Assembly (NCBI RefSeq): GCF_008087345.1
Contig: NZ_VHIB01000001.1
Span: forward strand, 1-64,000
Direction of reading: 5' to 3'
Source of the DNA: Nocardioides caldifontis
GTDB lineage: Bacteria > Actinomycetota > Actinomycetes > Propionibacteriales > Nocardioidaceae
Length of the DNA: 64,000 nucleotides
Made by a program: the position numbers and the translations under genes. The notes under the pieces are model-generated. The model searched no databases. It was not told the origin of the DNA and worked only from the letters and a program-made list of their open reading frames with translations. Shown here in pieces: positions 17,954-26,166 of this stretch. Position 1 is the first letter of the stretch. Each line of letters begins with the position of its first letter.

Positions 17954-18619
17954 GTGCGGACCACCCGCTTCTTCCGGACCACCCCCTGCGCGATCCTCCT
18001 CGTCGTGCAGCTCCTGGGGGTGCTCGCCTACCCCTTCATGGAGGACACGGTCGCGGGCCAGTCGCTGCTCGCCCTGTTCGGTCTGCTGGTGCTCGGCATC
18101 GCCCTCCTCGCGATCCGGATGACGCCGCTGCTGTGGTGGGTGGCGCTCGGCATCGCGGGCCCGTCGGTGGGGCTGCTGCTCGCCCAGGCGGTCACCAACA
18201 ACGGCGACCTGGCGCCGTGGAGCGCCGGCTTCGAGGCCGCGCTCTACTTCTACGCCGCCGCCGCGATGATCGTCTACATGCTCGAGGACGACCGGGTCAC
18301 CACCGACGAGCTGTTCGCGATCGGCGCGGTCTTCACCCTCCTCGCGTGGGGCTTCGCCTACGTGTACGTCGTGGTGCAGGCCGTCGACCCCGGGAGCTTC
18401 ATCGCGGCGCTCTCCCCCGACGAGTCACGGTCGTGGACGGAGATGCTCTACCTCTCCTTCTCGACCCTCTCGGGCGTCGGGCTCTCCGACGTGGTGCCGG
18501 TGAAGGGTCACGCCCGGAGCGTGGTGATGATCGAGCAGGCCGCCGGGCTCTTCTACATCGCGATGGTGGTCACCCGGCTGATCGGGCTCCAGGCGGCGCG
18601 CCGCGCGTCGCGCCACTGA
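17954..18619 (+). CDS. Ion-channel-like membrane protein (two-TM pore domain family)
   Basis: A 221-aa integral membrane protein with about six hydrophobic segments (near 10-28, 36-52, 58-78, 88-108, 120-142 and 190-210). Before the last helix is a pore-loop-like segment, MLYLSFSTLSGVGLSDVVPV (~167-186), placed like the selectivity filter of Ion_trans_2 potassium channels. The canonical TVGYGD is replaced by SGVGLSD, so ion selectivity cannot be inferred. The GTG start is 37 nt from the divergent SnoaL gene start. Not obviously in an operon; the next gene starts 80 nt downstream with its own RBS. Confidence 0.75.
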   Translation: MRTTRFFRTTPCAILLVVQLLGVLAYPFMEDTVAGQSLLALFGLLVLGIALLAIRMTPLLWWVALGIAGPSVGLLLAQAVTNNGDLAPWSAGFEAALYFYAAAAMIVYMLEDDRVTTDELFAIGAVFTLLAWGFAYVYVVVQAVDPGSFIAALSPDESRSWTEMLYLSFSTLSGVGLSDVVPVKGHARSVVMIEQAAGLFYIAMVVTRLIGLQAARRASRH

Positions 18620-18699
18620 CCCCGTGTGAGCCGGCGTCGGAGGGGTACCGGACGCGCGCAAGCGCCCCTCGGGGGCGGCACCGACGACAGGAGGCTCCC

Positions 18700-18948
18700 A
18701 TGGCCACCGGCGAGACCGGTTTCGACGACGTCACCTTCGACCTCATCTCGGTCCAGTACCACTCCCTCAAGGCCGGCCACGACTACGGCCAGTACGTCCG
18801 CGACGCCGAGAACGCGAACCAGCAGGAGATCGCGGACTTCTTCCGCCAGGTCATGGAGGAGGACTCGAACCGCGCGAAGAAGTGCCACGAGTTCCTCCGC
18901 CGGCTGGGCGGGACGGACAACACCAGCCCGCAGTCCGGACCGGCCTGA
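18700..18948 (+). CDS. Small conserved helical protein of unknown function
   Basis: An 82-aa acidic protein starting at ATG 18700, with ACAGGAGG 7 nt upstream. It has two predicted helices: FDLISVQYHSLKAGHDYGQY, and NQQEIADFFRQVMEEDSNRA running into KKCHEFLRRLGG. The His/Tyr/Glu spacing loosely recalls short four-helix or ferritin-like fragments, but I cannot assign a family. The Ser/Pro-rich tail (DNTSPQSGPA) is likely disordered. Its stop lies 24 nt from the stop of the convergent response regulator gene. Confidence 0.75.
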   Translation: MATGETGFDDVTFDLISVQYHSLKAGHDYGQYVRDAENANQQEIADFFRQVMEEDSNRAKKCHEFLRRLGGTDNTSPQSGPA

Positions 18949-18971
18949 CGGACCGGACCGGACGTCGGCGG

Positions 18972-19616
18972 TCAACCACCGAGGCCGGCGTCGCGGGCCC
19001 GGGCCACCGCCTCGGCGCGGCCGGCCACGTGCAGCTTGGCGAAGACGTTCGACACGTGGTTGCGGACCGTCTTGTCGCTGACGACGAGCTGCCGCGCGAT
19101 CGCGGCGTTGGTGAGCCCGCGGGCCACGAGGTCGAGCACCTCCCGCTCCCGCTCGGTCAGCTCGGGGAAGGGCGTGACCTCCGGACCGCTGCTGCCGGAC
19201 GCGAAGTAGGAGAGCACCCGCCCCGCGATCCCGGACGAGAACACCACCTCCCCGTGCGCGACGGCGTCGAGCGCCCGGGCGATCTCGGCCCGGTCGGCGC
19301 CCTTGAGGAGGTACCCCTTCGCCCCCGCCCGTACGGCGCTGAACACCGACTCGTCGTTCTCGAGCATCGTCAGCACCAGCACTGCGGTGCCGGGGTGCTC
19401 CGCGGTGATCTCCCGGGTCGCCTCCACGCCGTTGAGCTCCGGCATGTGCAGGTCCATCACGACGACGTCCGGGCGGAGCTCGGTGACCATCGCGACCGCC
19501 TCGCGACCGTCGCCGGCCTCGCCGACGACCTCCTTGTCGGCCATCGTCGCGATCGCGGTCACCAGCCCCTCGCGGTAGAGGGGGTGGTCGTCGACCACCA
19601 GCACCCGGACCGTCAT
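18972..19616 (-). CDS. NarL/LuxR-family response regulator (two-component system 1)
   Basis: A 214-aa protein. The receiver domain covers 1-120, with acidic Asp9-Asp10, phospho-acceptor Asp55 (VVVMDLHMPELNG) and a conserved Lys (GAKGYLLKGA). The LuxR-type HTH covers ~148-210 (ELTEREREVLDLVARGLTNA, then VSDKTVRNHVSNVFAKL). The ATG overlaps the stop of the kinase gene (ATGA), so the pair is co-translated. A CGGGACAC palindrome in front of the kinase gene is a candidate site for this regulator or its paralogue at 31048-31695. Confidence 0.95.
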   Translation of the reverse strand: MTVRVLVVDDHPLYREGLVTAIATMADKEVVGEAGDGREAVAMVTELRPDVVVMDLHMPELNGVEATREITAEHPGTAVLVLTMLENDESVFSAVRAGAKGYLLKGADRAEIARALDAVAHGEVVFSSGIAGRVLSYFASGSSGPEVTPFPELTEREREVLDLVARGLTNAAIARQLVVSDKTVRNHVSNVFAKLHVAGRAEAVARARDAGLGG

Positions 19617-21586
19617 GCCGCCCCCACCGGCACCGGCGCGAACGGCAGCGTCGCGGTCACCAGGGTGCCGTCGTCGTCCGAGTGGAGGGTGAACCGCCCG
19701 CCCAGCTCCTCGGCCCGCTCCCGCATGGTCGTCATGCCGAGCCCCGTCGGGGCTGCCTGCGGGAGCCCGGTCCCGTCGTCGGCCACGGTCACCTCCAGCG
19801 CGTCGTGGCCCGCGACGATCCGCACCCGGACGACCGACGCCCCCGAGTGCCTGACCGCGTTGCCGGCCGCCTCGCCGACGAGGTGGTACGCCGCGACCTC
19901 CACCGCGGCGGGCAGCTCCGGGAGCGCGTCGACCTCCGCGACCACGCGGGTCCGGCCCGTCGAGAGCCGGTCGGCGAGCGCGTGCACGGCGGTGACGAGC
20001 CCCAGCTCGTCGAGGGTGGGCGGCCGGAGCTCGTGGACCAGCGCGCGGACGTCGGCGACCGCGGCGTTGAGCCTCGGCACCAGCCGGTCCAGCACCGCGA
20101 CGGCGGCGGCGGGGTCCTCGGCCGCGAGGTCCCGGGCGGTCTCCGCGTGCAGCGCCAGGGCCGCGAGCGACGGACCGACCCCGTCGTGCAGGTCCCTCCT
20201 GAGCCGCCGGCGCTCCTCCTCCCGGGCCAGCACCACCGCCTCGCGGGCCCGCTGCGCCTCACGGGAGAGCAGCACGGTGTGGGCGGCCACCGCAGCCTGG
20301 GCGGCGAGCCGGTCGAGGGCCCGGACGTCTGCGTCGTCGAACCCCGCGGAGCGGCGCACCGCGAGGACGCCGAGCCGCTCCCCCGCGTAGACGAGGTCGA
20401 CGGCCACCTCCTCACCCGCCCCTCCGCCGTACGACGCCACGGTGCCGTCCCCGAGGGCGAGCCGGGCCTCCTGCGCGCGCAGGGAGCGGGCCACCTGCTC
20501 GACCACCGACGGGAGCACCCGCTCGACGAGCTCGTCGGGGGCGGCCACGGAGCCGAGCCGGTCCCCGAGCCTGGCCAGCACCGCGTAGGGCTCCTCGGCG
20601 TCGCCGTGCACCCACCGGTTCACGTGGCGCTGCAACCAGGTCCGGGCCGGCAGCGCGAGCAGGGCGATGACGGTGGTGGCGACGATCGGAGCGCCGGTGC
20701 TCTCCCCGAGCACCTCGCCGAGGAACCACACGGTGGCGGCGTACACCCCGGCGACGACCGCGGAGAGCAGGCCGTAGACCAGCGACCGGGAGATGACGAC
20801 ATCGACCTCCCACAGCCCGTGGCGCAGCACGGCGACGCCGATCGCCGCCGGGAGCGGCACCATCGCGAGCCCGGCGACCACCTCGGTCGTGGCCACCGGG
20901 AGCACTTGGGCGAGTCCGAACAACAGGACGGTGCCGGCGTAGCCGAGCAGCACCCACTTGAGCTGCTGCCGCTGCACGTCGACCGCGCCCTGCCACCGCA
21001 CCACCAGTGAGGTGAAAGCGACCAGGACGGCCACCACCAACGCGCTGCCGCCGACGACCCAGACCACCGGGTCGCCCATCGCCTCCACCGCGACCGGGTT
21101 CCGTGCACCGGCGAAGGGCTCGGGGAAGTCCTGCGCGTCGTACGGCGTGAGCGCCCAGGACACGGACACCACCAGCAGGGTCGCCGTGCTCAGCACGAGC
21201 GCGGGCCACCAGCGCGGGGACGGCAGCCGCCCCTCGGGGAGGAGCAGCGGCAACAGGGCGGCGATCGCCACATAGCCCGGCGCCCAGCACCACGACCCCA
21301 GCCACAGCGACCACTCCCGGCCGGGGACGGCCGTGCCGAGGAACGCGTACTCCTGCAGCAGCAGCGATCCTCCTTGGGCGAGCGCCACCGCACCCATCAG
21401 GTTCCGCAGGACCGTCGCGTCGCTGCGGCGCAGCAGGACCGAGCCGAGGCCGTACGCGAGGGACGCGGCGAAGCCCATCAGCCAGAACGAGGGCTCGCTG
21501 GTGCGGCCGGCCGCGGCGTTCGCGGCGTGCAGCCCCGCGCCGAGCAGACCGGCGACGACACCGACAGCTCCGAGGACCACTCCCAT
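19613..21586 (-). CDS. Membrane sensor histidine kinase, HisKA_3/NarX-like (two-component system 1)
   Basis: A 657-aa protein. The first ~300 residues carry about eight transmembrane helices (from MGVVLGAVGVVAGLLGAGLH to VVAGVYAATVWFLGEVLG). A GAF-like region at ~340-440 follows, then the dimerisation/phosphoacceptor H-box RRLRRDLHDGVGPSLAALAL and an HATPase domain with N-box AAGNAVRHSGAS, G1 box VADDGTGLP and GLGMTTMRERAEELGGRF. ATG 21586 is preferred. A GTG at 21622 would lie inside the CGGGACAC palindrome, which makes it an unlikely start. The signal is not predictable; the multi-TM input resembles kinases sensing membrane state or quinones. Its paralogue is at 29097-31055. Confidence 0.93.
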   Translation of the reverse strand: MGVVLGAVGVVAGLLGAGLHAANAAAGRTSEPSFWLMGFAASLAYGLGSVLLRRSDATVLRNLMGAVALAQGGSLLLQEYAFLGTAVPGREWSLWLGSWCWAPGYVAIAALLPLLLPEGRLPSPRWWPALVLSTATLLVVSVSWALTPYDAQDFPEPFAGARNPVAVEAMGDPVVWVVGGSALVVAVLVAFTSLVVRWQGAVDVQRQQLKWVLLGYAGTVLLFGLAQVLPVATTEVVAGLAMVPLPAAIGVAVLRHGLWEVDVVISRSLVYGLLSAVVAGVYAATVWFLGEVLGESTGAPIVATTVIALLALPARTWLQRHVNRWVHGDAEEPYAVLARLGDRLGSVAAPDELVERVLPSVVEQVARSLRAQEARLALGDGTVASYGGGAGEEVAVDLVYAGERLGVLAVRRSAGFDDADVRALDRLAAQAAVAAHTVLLSREAQRAREAVVLAREEERRRLRRDLHDGVGPSLAALALHAETARDLAAEDPAAAVAVLDRLVPRLNAAVADVRALVHELRPPTLDELGLVTAVHALADRLSTGRTRVVAEVDALPELPAAVEVAAYHLVGEAAGNAVRHSGASVVRVRIVAGHDALEVTVADDGTGLPQAAPTGLGMTTMRERAEELGGRFTLHSDDDGTLVTATLPFAPVPVGAA

Positions 21587-21621
21587 GACGGCATCTTCGC
21601 GGTCGGGGTATCCCGTCGTCA

Positions 21622-21655
21622 CGGGACACGGTGTCCCGACCAGGTCGGTGTCCCG
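21622..21655. promoter_or_regulatory. CGGGACAC palindrome and half site between kinase 1 and a membrane protein gene
   Basis: CGGGACACGGTGTCCCG (21622-21638) is a perfect 8+1+8 palindrome. A further half site GTGTCCCG lies at 21648-21655 and a weaker CGGGACAA at 21668-21675. They lie between the divergent kinase gene and the small membrane protein gene at 21727. Similar half sites precede the membrane protein gene at 28344, next to the second two-component system, so a NarL-type regulator shared by both loci is the simplest explanation. Confidence 0.6.
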
Positions 21656-21726
21656 GACCGTGGGCGCCGGGACAACTCCGCCACGACGGTGGTGCCACTG
21701 ACCACACCACTGAGAGGGAGGACGTC

Positions 21727-22122
21727 ATGACGACGCTCACCAACCACCGCCCCACCGTCACCGCCACCCGCCGCCTCCCGGCACCGGGGCTCGCCGCCGG
21801 GATCCTCGTCCTGCTGATGGGAGCGATCGGCGGGTACGGCGCGATCTACTTCACCGGCCTCGAGGGGTGGGACGACTTCGGGATCACCTACGTCACGACG
21901 TACGAGTGCATCGCCGTGACCGCGCTGCTCTCCGGTGTCGCCCTGCTTCGGGGCTACCGTCTCGGGCTCGTCGGGGTCCTCTGGTACGCCTCGTTCCAGG
22001 TGGTGTTCACGCTCTGCAAGCTCGTGACCATCCAGGAGGTCGAGGCCATCCCCTTCGGCGTGGCCGCGCTGGTCGTCCTCGCCCTCGCCACGCGCCCCTC
22101 CGTCCGGACCCACGTCCGCTGA
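21727..22122 (+). CDS. Small integral membrane protein, likely target of two-component system 1
   Basis: A 131-aa protein with about four transmembrane helices (22-44, 60-78, 82-100 and 105-122; e.g. GLAAGILVLLMGAIGGYGAI). The N-terminal ~20 residues are Thr/Arg-rich and cytoplasmic. ATG 21727 has GGAGG 8 nt upstream. No family is recognised. It is transcribed away from the kinase/regulator genes, with the CGGGACAC palindrome about 90 bp upstream, which suggests it is regulated by that system. The same arrangement is seen at 28344-29054. Confidence 0.8.
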   Translation: MTTLTNHRPTVTATRRLPAPGLAAGILVLLMGAIGGYGAIYFTGLEGWDDFGITYVTTYECIAVTALLSGVALLRGYRLGLVGVLWYASFQVVFTLCKLVTIQEVEAIPFGVAALVVLALATRPSVRTHVR

Positions 22123-22140
22123 CCCCACCCCGGGGTTGTC

Positions 22141-22182
22141 GAGCCGCCCCTCGGCGCGCTGGCGCGCCACGAGGGGCGGCTC
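22141..22182. terminator. Hairpin between convergent genes, a minimal pair of the GCCGCCCCTC repeat family
   Basis: GAGCCGCCCCTC (22141-22152) pairs perfectly with GAGGGGCGGCTC (22171-22182). Inside them GCGCGC (22154-22159) pairs with GCGCGC (22162-22167) around a TG loop. It sits exactly between the stops of the small membrane protein (+) and the ThDP enzyme (-), so it can act as a bidirectional terminator. The arm sequence is the same core that forms the arrays at 39055-39330 and 46565-46950. Confidence 0.75.
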
Positions 22183-22189
22183 GGCACAC

Positions 22190-23971
22190 CTACGACTTCT
22201 CCTCCTGGGCGGCCTGCCGGTCGAGGAGCTCGCGGGCGTGCCGGCCGTCCTCCCCCTCGGCGTCGAGCCCCTGGCGGAACGAGTCGAGCTTCTGCTCACC
22301 GGCCGGGAACGGCGGCAGCAGCGGGACATCGGCGTCCACGACCGCCTCGACGAGGAACGGGCGGTCCGCCGACAGCGCCTGCTCCCACGCGGCGCCGACC
22401 TGGTCGGGCGAGTCCACGGTGGTCCCGGCCAGCCCGAGCAGCTCGGCCCAGCCGGCGTAGGGCACGTCCGGCAGCGACTGGCTGGTGTCGAACCGAGGCT
22501 CGCCCTCCATCTCGCGCTGCTCCCAGGTGACCTCGGCGAGGTCGCGGTTCTTCAGCACCAGCACGACGAAGCGGGGGTCCGCCCAGTCCCGCCACCGGTC
22601 CGCCACGGTGACCAGCTCCGCCAGACCGTTCATCTGCATCGCCCCGTCGCCGAGGAGCGCGACCACCGGCCGGTCGGGGGCCGCCAGCTTGGCCGCGAGC
22701 CCGTACGGGATCCCGGAGCCCATGGTCGCCAGCGTCGACGACAGGTGCGCCTGCACGCCCTGCGGCAGCCGCAGGTGGCGCGCGTAGTGGTAGACCACCG
22801 ACCCGACGTCGACGCTCACCTGCGCGTCCGCCGGCAGGCGGTCGGAGAGCTCCCGCACCACCAGCTCGGGGTTGAGTGGCTCCGCTGGCAGCGCGGCCCG
22901 CTCCGCGGAGAGCCGGTGCCACTCCGCGACCTTCGCCTCCACCTCGGGGCGCCAGGTTTCCTGTCGCTCCGACAACAACGGCAGGAGGCGCTCCAGCGTC
23001 TCGGCGGCGTCACCGGTGAGCCCGACCTCGACCGGGTAGCGGTTGCCGAGGTGGCGGCCGTCGAGGTCCACCTGCACGGCACGGGCCTGGCCGGGCGCCG
23101 GGTAGTACTCGGTCCACGGGTCGTTGCTGCCGACCACGAGCAGCGTGTCGCACTCGTGCATCAGCCAGCCGCTCGCGGTGGTGCCGAGGTGGCCCATCAC
23201 CCCGCAGCTGTAGGGCAGCGTCTCGTCCCAGAACGGCTTGCCGAGCAGGCTCGTCGTCACGCCGGCGCCGAGCCTCTCCGCGACCGCGCGCACCTGCTCC
23301 TGCGCGTGCCGCGCACCCTGCCCGACCAGCAGCGCGACGCGACGTCCGGCGTTCAGCACCTCGGCCGCGGCCGCCAGGTCTTCGTCGTGCGGGACCACCC
23401 GCGGCGGCCGCCACCCGGGGCTGCTGACCTGCACGCCGTGCTCGTGCGGCGGCTGCTCGGGCGCCTCCTCCTTCTGCACGTCGTGCGGCACGACCACCAC
23501 CGTCGGCGACCGGGTGGCCAATGCCGCTCGGAAGGCGCGGTCGAGCACCATCACCGCGTGCTCGGCGGCGTAGACGGTCTGGCAGTACTGCGCCGCCACG
23601 TCCTTGAACAGCGTCTGCAGGTCGATCTCCTGCTGGTACTCCGACCCCAGTGCCGTCGTCTGCTGCTGGCCCACGATCGCCACGACGGGGACGTGGTCCA
23701 GCTTCGCGTCGTACAGCCCGTTGAGGAGGTGGACCGCACCCGGGCCCTGGGTGCTGGTGACCACACCGACGCCGCCCGTGTACTTCGCGTGGCCGACCGC
23801 CATCAGCGCGGCGGCCTCCTCGTGGCGCGCCTGCACGAGCTCCGGGGTGCCGCCCGCCCGGCGGAGCGCGCCCATGAACGTGTTGATGCCGTCGCCGGAG
23901 TAGCCGAAGAGCCGGGGCACCCCCCAAGCCTGGAGCCGTTCCACGAGAAGATCCGCCACGAGCTTCGCCAT
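22190..23971 (-). CDS. Thiamine-diphosphate enzyme, pyruvate oxidase / acetolactate synthase-like
   Basis: A 593-aa protein with the three-domain ThDP fold. The PYR domain has GYSGDGINTFMGAL (residues 24-37) and the cofactor-activating glutamate at 51-52 (RHEEAAALMAVGHA). The central domain spans ~190-330. The PP domain has LATMGSGIPYGLAAKL and the ThDP/Mg motif GDGAMQMNG...KNRD. Resemblance to PoxB-type pyruvate oxidases is strongest, but short-chain decarboxylases share these motifs and the substrate is not fixed by sequence. It ends beside the bidirectional hairpin and starts 53 nt from the divergent aldo/keto reductase. The long hydrophobic membrane-binding tail of E. coli PoxB is not evident. 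Confidence 0.88.
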   Translation of the reverse strand: MAKLVADLLVERLQAWGVPRLFGYSGDGINTFMGALRRAGGTPELVQARHEEAAALMAVGHAKYTGGVGVVTSTQGPGAVHLLNGLYDAKLDHVPVVAIVGQQQTTALGSEYQQEIDLQTLFKDVAAQYCQTVYAAEHAVMVLDRAFRAALATRSPTVVVVPHDVQKEEAPEQPPHEHGVQVSSPGWRPPRVVPHDEDLAAAAEVLNAGRRVALLVGQGARHAQEQVRAVAERLGAGVTTSLLGKPFWDETLPYSCGVMGHLGTTASGWLMHECDTLLVVGSNDPWTEYYPAPGQARAVQVDLDGRHLGNRYPVEVGLTGDAAETLERLLPLLSERQETWRPEVEAKVAEWHRLSAERAALPAEPLNPELVVRELSDRLPADAQVSVDVGSVVYHYARHLRLPQGVQAHLSSTLATMGSGIPYGLAAKLAAPDRPVVALLGDGAMQMNGLAELVTVADRWRDWADPRFVVLVLKNRDLAEVTWEQREMEGEPRFDTSQSLPDVPYAGWAELLGLAGTTVDSPDQVGAAWEQALSADRPFLVEAVVDADVPLLPPFPAGEQKLDSFRQGLDAEGEDGRHARELLDRQAAQEEKS

Positions 23972-24024
23972 GGCTGCGGCGTACCCGGATCGGGTCGTTG
24001 TGACGCCTGCCTACCGTGGGCGCC

Positions 24025-24873
24025 ATGCAGCAGCGACGCCTCGGCACCCGGCAGGTCAGCGCGATCGGGCTGGGCGCCATGCCCATGTCGGTCCGCACGC
24101 ACAACGACGAGGAGCGGTCGCTCGCGACGATCCGCCGGGCCGTCGAGCTCGGCGTGACTCTGGTGGACACCGCGGACGCCTACGCGCCGGACGAGGCGAC
24201 CTTCGGCCACAACGAGCGGCTGGTCGCGAAGGCGCTCCGCGAGGTCGGCGCCGACCACGTGCTGGTGGCGACGAAGGGCGGCCACACCCGCAGCGGCACC
24301 GACTGGGGGCTCGACGGGTCGCCGGAGCACCTCCGCAAGGCGTGCCTGGCGTCGCTCGAGCGGCTCGGCGTGGAGCGGATCGACCTCTACCAGCACCACC
24401 GCCCCGACCCCGAGGTGCCGTACGACGAGACGGTCGGTGGGCTGAAGGCGCTGCTCGACGAGGGGCTCGTCGCCGCGGTCGGGCTCTCGAACGCCGACCC
24501 CGACCAGATCCGGCTGGCGCACGGTGTCCTCGGCGACGGGCTGGTCGCGGTGCAGAACCAGTTCTCCCCCGCCTTCCGGAGCTCGCGGCCCGAGATCGAC
24601 CTGTGCGCCGAGCTCGGGCTGACCTTCCTCGCCTGGAGCCCGCTGGGCGGGATGGGCGACGCAGCAGCGCTCGGCAGCAAGTGGAGCGGCTTCGCCGAGG
24701 TGGCCCGCCGCCACGGGGTCAGCCCGCAGCGGATCTGCCTGGCCTGGGAGCTGTCGCTCTCCGACGCGGTCGTGCCGATCCCGGGAGCGAGCCGGCCGGA
24801 GTCGGTCGAGGACTCCGCGGCCGCCGCCGAGCTGGAGCTCGACGAGCAGGACCTGGCACTGCTAGGTGGTTGA
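24025..24873 (+). CDS. Aldo/keto reductase
   Basis: A 282-aa protein with the AKR (beta/alpha)8 fold. The catalytic tetrad is visible: Asp48 and Tyr53 (VDTADAYAP), Lys84 (VATKGG) and His ~124 (DLYQHHRPDP). A typical NADPH-binding tail contains PIPGASRPESVED. ATG 24025 is chosen; an upstream GTG adds only three residues. The stop codon TGA lies inside the dispersed 3'-end repeat at 24865-24886, so the repeat supplies the final Gly-Gly-stop. It is divergent from the ThDP enzyme by 53 nt. The substrate is unknown. Confidence 0.92.
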   Translation: MQQRRLGTRQVSAIGLGAMPMSVRTHNDEERSLATIRRAVELGVTLVDTADAYAPDEATFGHNERLVAKALREVGADHVLVATKGGHTRSGTDWGLDGSPEHLRKACLASLERLGVERIDLYQHHRPDPEVPYDETVGGLKALLDEGLVAAVGLSNADPDQIRLAHGVLGDGLVAVQNQFSPAFRSSRPEIDLCAELGLTFLAWSPLGGMGDAAALGSKWSGFAEVARRHGVSPQRICLAWELSLSDAVVPIPGASRPESVEDSAAAAELELDEQDLALLGG

Positions 24874-24886
24874 GCTCGTCGAAACC
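24865..24886 (+). repeat. Dispersed 3'-end repeat, copy 2 (overlaps aldo/keto reductase stop)
   Basis: GGTGGTTGAGC, then TC, then GTCGAAACC. It is in the sense direction of the aldo/keto reductase, whose TGA stop is within the repeat. It fills the 14-nt gap to the stop of the convergent permease gene. Same core as 589-613 (minus) and 46527-46551. Confidence 0.7.
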
Positions 24887-24887
24887 C

Positions 24888-25937
24888 TCAGACCAGCACC
24901 GCCAGGACCACCCCCGCCACCACGCCGCCCACCGCGACGGCACCCGCCATCGCAGCGGTCGCCCGCCACCCCAGCGCCTTGCCGACCATCACCGCCGAGG
25001 GGACGCTCAGCGCCGGGAGCGTGACCAGCAGCGCTCCGGCCGTCCCGGCCCCCGCGCCGGCCGCGAGGAGCGCCGCGACGACGGGGATCTCGCCGCCGGT
25101 CGGGATGACGAGCAGCGTGCCGGCCACCGCGGCGACGAGCAGGGCCGCGACGCCGAGGGACGCCTCGAGCGAGGAGAACCCGCTGAGCCACGGGCTGAGC
25201 AGCCCCATGACGAAGACCAGGGCGAGGTACTCCGGCACCAGGACGAGGACGAACCGGCTCAGCGACCGCACGTACCGACCGGGCAGCTCGGCCACCGCAG
25301 GCGGCTCCTCGGGCGTCGGCACCGCGACGGTCCCGTCACCGAGAAGCCGGCCGATCAGCGCGCTGGCGCCGACGACCACGAGAACCCCGACCAGGACACG
25401 GGTGGCGAGCAGCTCCCACGGCAGCACGATCGCGAGGAAGAGGATCACTGCGGGGTTCAGCAGCGGGTTGCCCACCCAGTAGGCGAGCGCGGCGCCCGTC
25501 GAGACGCCGGAGCGGCGCAGTCCCACCGCGACCGGGGCGGTGCAGCAGGAGCACATCATGCTCGGCAGCGAGGCCGCGCCGCCGACCAGCGCCTGCCCGA
25601 CAGGGGTACGGCGGTTCATCAGCCGGACCAGCCACGCCCGCGGGACGAGCGCGTCGATGGCGGCGGCGACGAGCAGCGCCACGACGACGGCCTTCCACAC
25701 CGCGTCGACGTACGCCCGGGTGAACTCCCAGGCCCCGCTCAACGACGGGGCGTCGCCGGCCGACTCGAAGATCGCCCCGGACGGCCAGGCGGGCTGGTCG
25801 ACCAGCGACCAGGTCCGTTCCCAGTAGGGCATCCACTTGGCCCAGCTGAGCCCGACGACGAGGAGGAGCAGGAGGACGCCGAGGCCGACGAAGTCGGCGC
25901 GCGAGGGTCGCCGAGGTGCTGCGAGGGGCGCGCTCAC
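24888..25937 (-). CDS. Permease of the ArsP/YraQ (DUF318) type
   Basis: A 349-aa integral membrane protein with about nine helices. The family hallmark is a cysteine-rich loop in the first half, SLPSMMCSCCTAPVAVGLRR (~residues 124-143), followed by GVSTGAALAYWVGNPLLNPA. These motifs are shared with ArsP-type permeases for organoarsenicals and with uncharacterised YraQ permeases. A second repeat half contains LLVIPTGGEIPVVAALLAAG. No arsR/arsC genes are nearby, so an arsenic role is not supported by context. It ends convergently with the aldo/keto reductase. Confidence 0.82.
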   Translation of the reverse strand: MSAPLAAPRRPSRADFVGLGVLLLLLVVGLSWAKWMPYWERTWSLVDQPAWPSGAIFESAGDAPSLSGAWEFTRAYVDAVWKAVVVALLVAAAIDALVPRAWLVRLMNRRTPVGQALVGGAASLPSMMCSCCTAPVAVGLRRSGVSTGAALAYWVGNPLLNPAVILFLAIVLPWELLATRVLVGVLVVVGASALIGRLLGDGTVAVPTPEEPPAVAELPGRYVRSLSRFVLVLVPEYLALVFVMGLLSPWLSGFSSLEASLGVAALLVAAVAGTLLVIPTGGEIPVVAALLAAGAGAGTAGALLVTLPALSVPSAVMVGKALGWRATAAMAGAVAVGGVVAGVVLAVLV

Positions 25938-25974
25938 GCGCCGATCCTGCGTGCCGGTGTGCGCGAGGGCAAGG

Positions 25975-26157
25975 TCACGCCGGCTTGTTCGACGGGCAGT
26001 CCGGGTTGGGGCAGTAGTCGACGGCCGCCATCTCGCCGGGGCGCAGCTCGGGGCGGTCGAGCTTCTCGGGGTTCATGTCGACGGTGGCGTGCGCCAGCTC
26101 CGTCCCGCACGTCGCACAGGTCTGCGTCCACTGCTGGTCATCGGGTGTCTCGGTCAC
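25975..26157 (-). CDS. Small zinc-ribbon protein
   Basis: A 60-aa protein. Two cysteine pairs, CATCG (14-17) and CPNPDC (49-54), are spaced as in a zinc ribbon. The middle is acidic (LRPGEMAAVDY). It lies between the permease gene and the YjbR-like gene, 9 nt from the latter, and may be co-transcribed with it. The composition of the four cysteines, not overall similarity, is the main support that it is a real gene. Confidence 0.65.
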   Translation of the reverse strand: MTETPDDQQWTQTCATCGTELAHATVDMNPEKLDRPELRPGEMAAVDYCPNPDCPSNKPA

Positions 26158-26166
26158 GACCCACTC

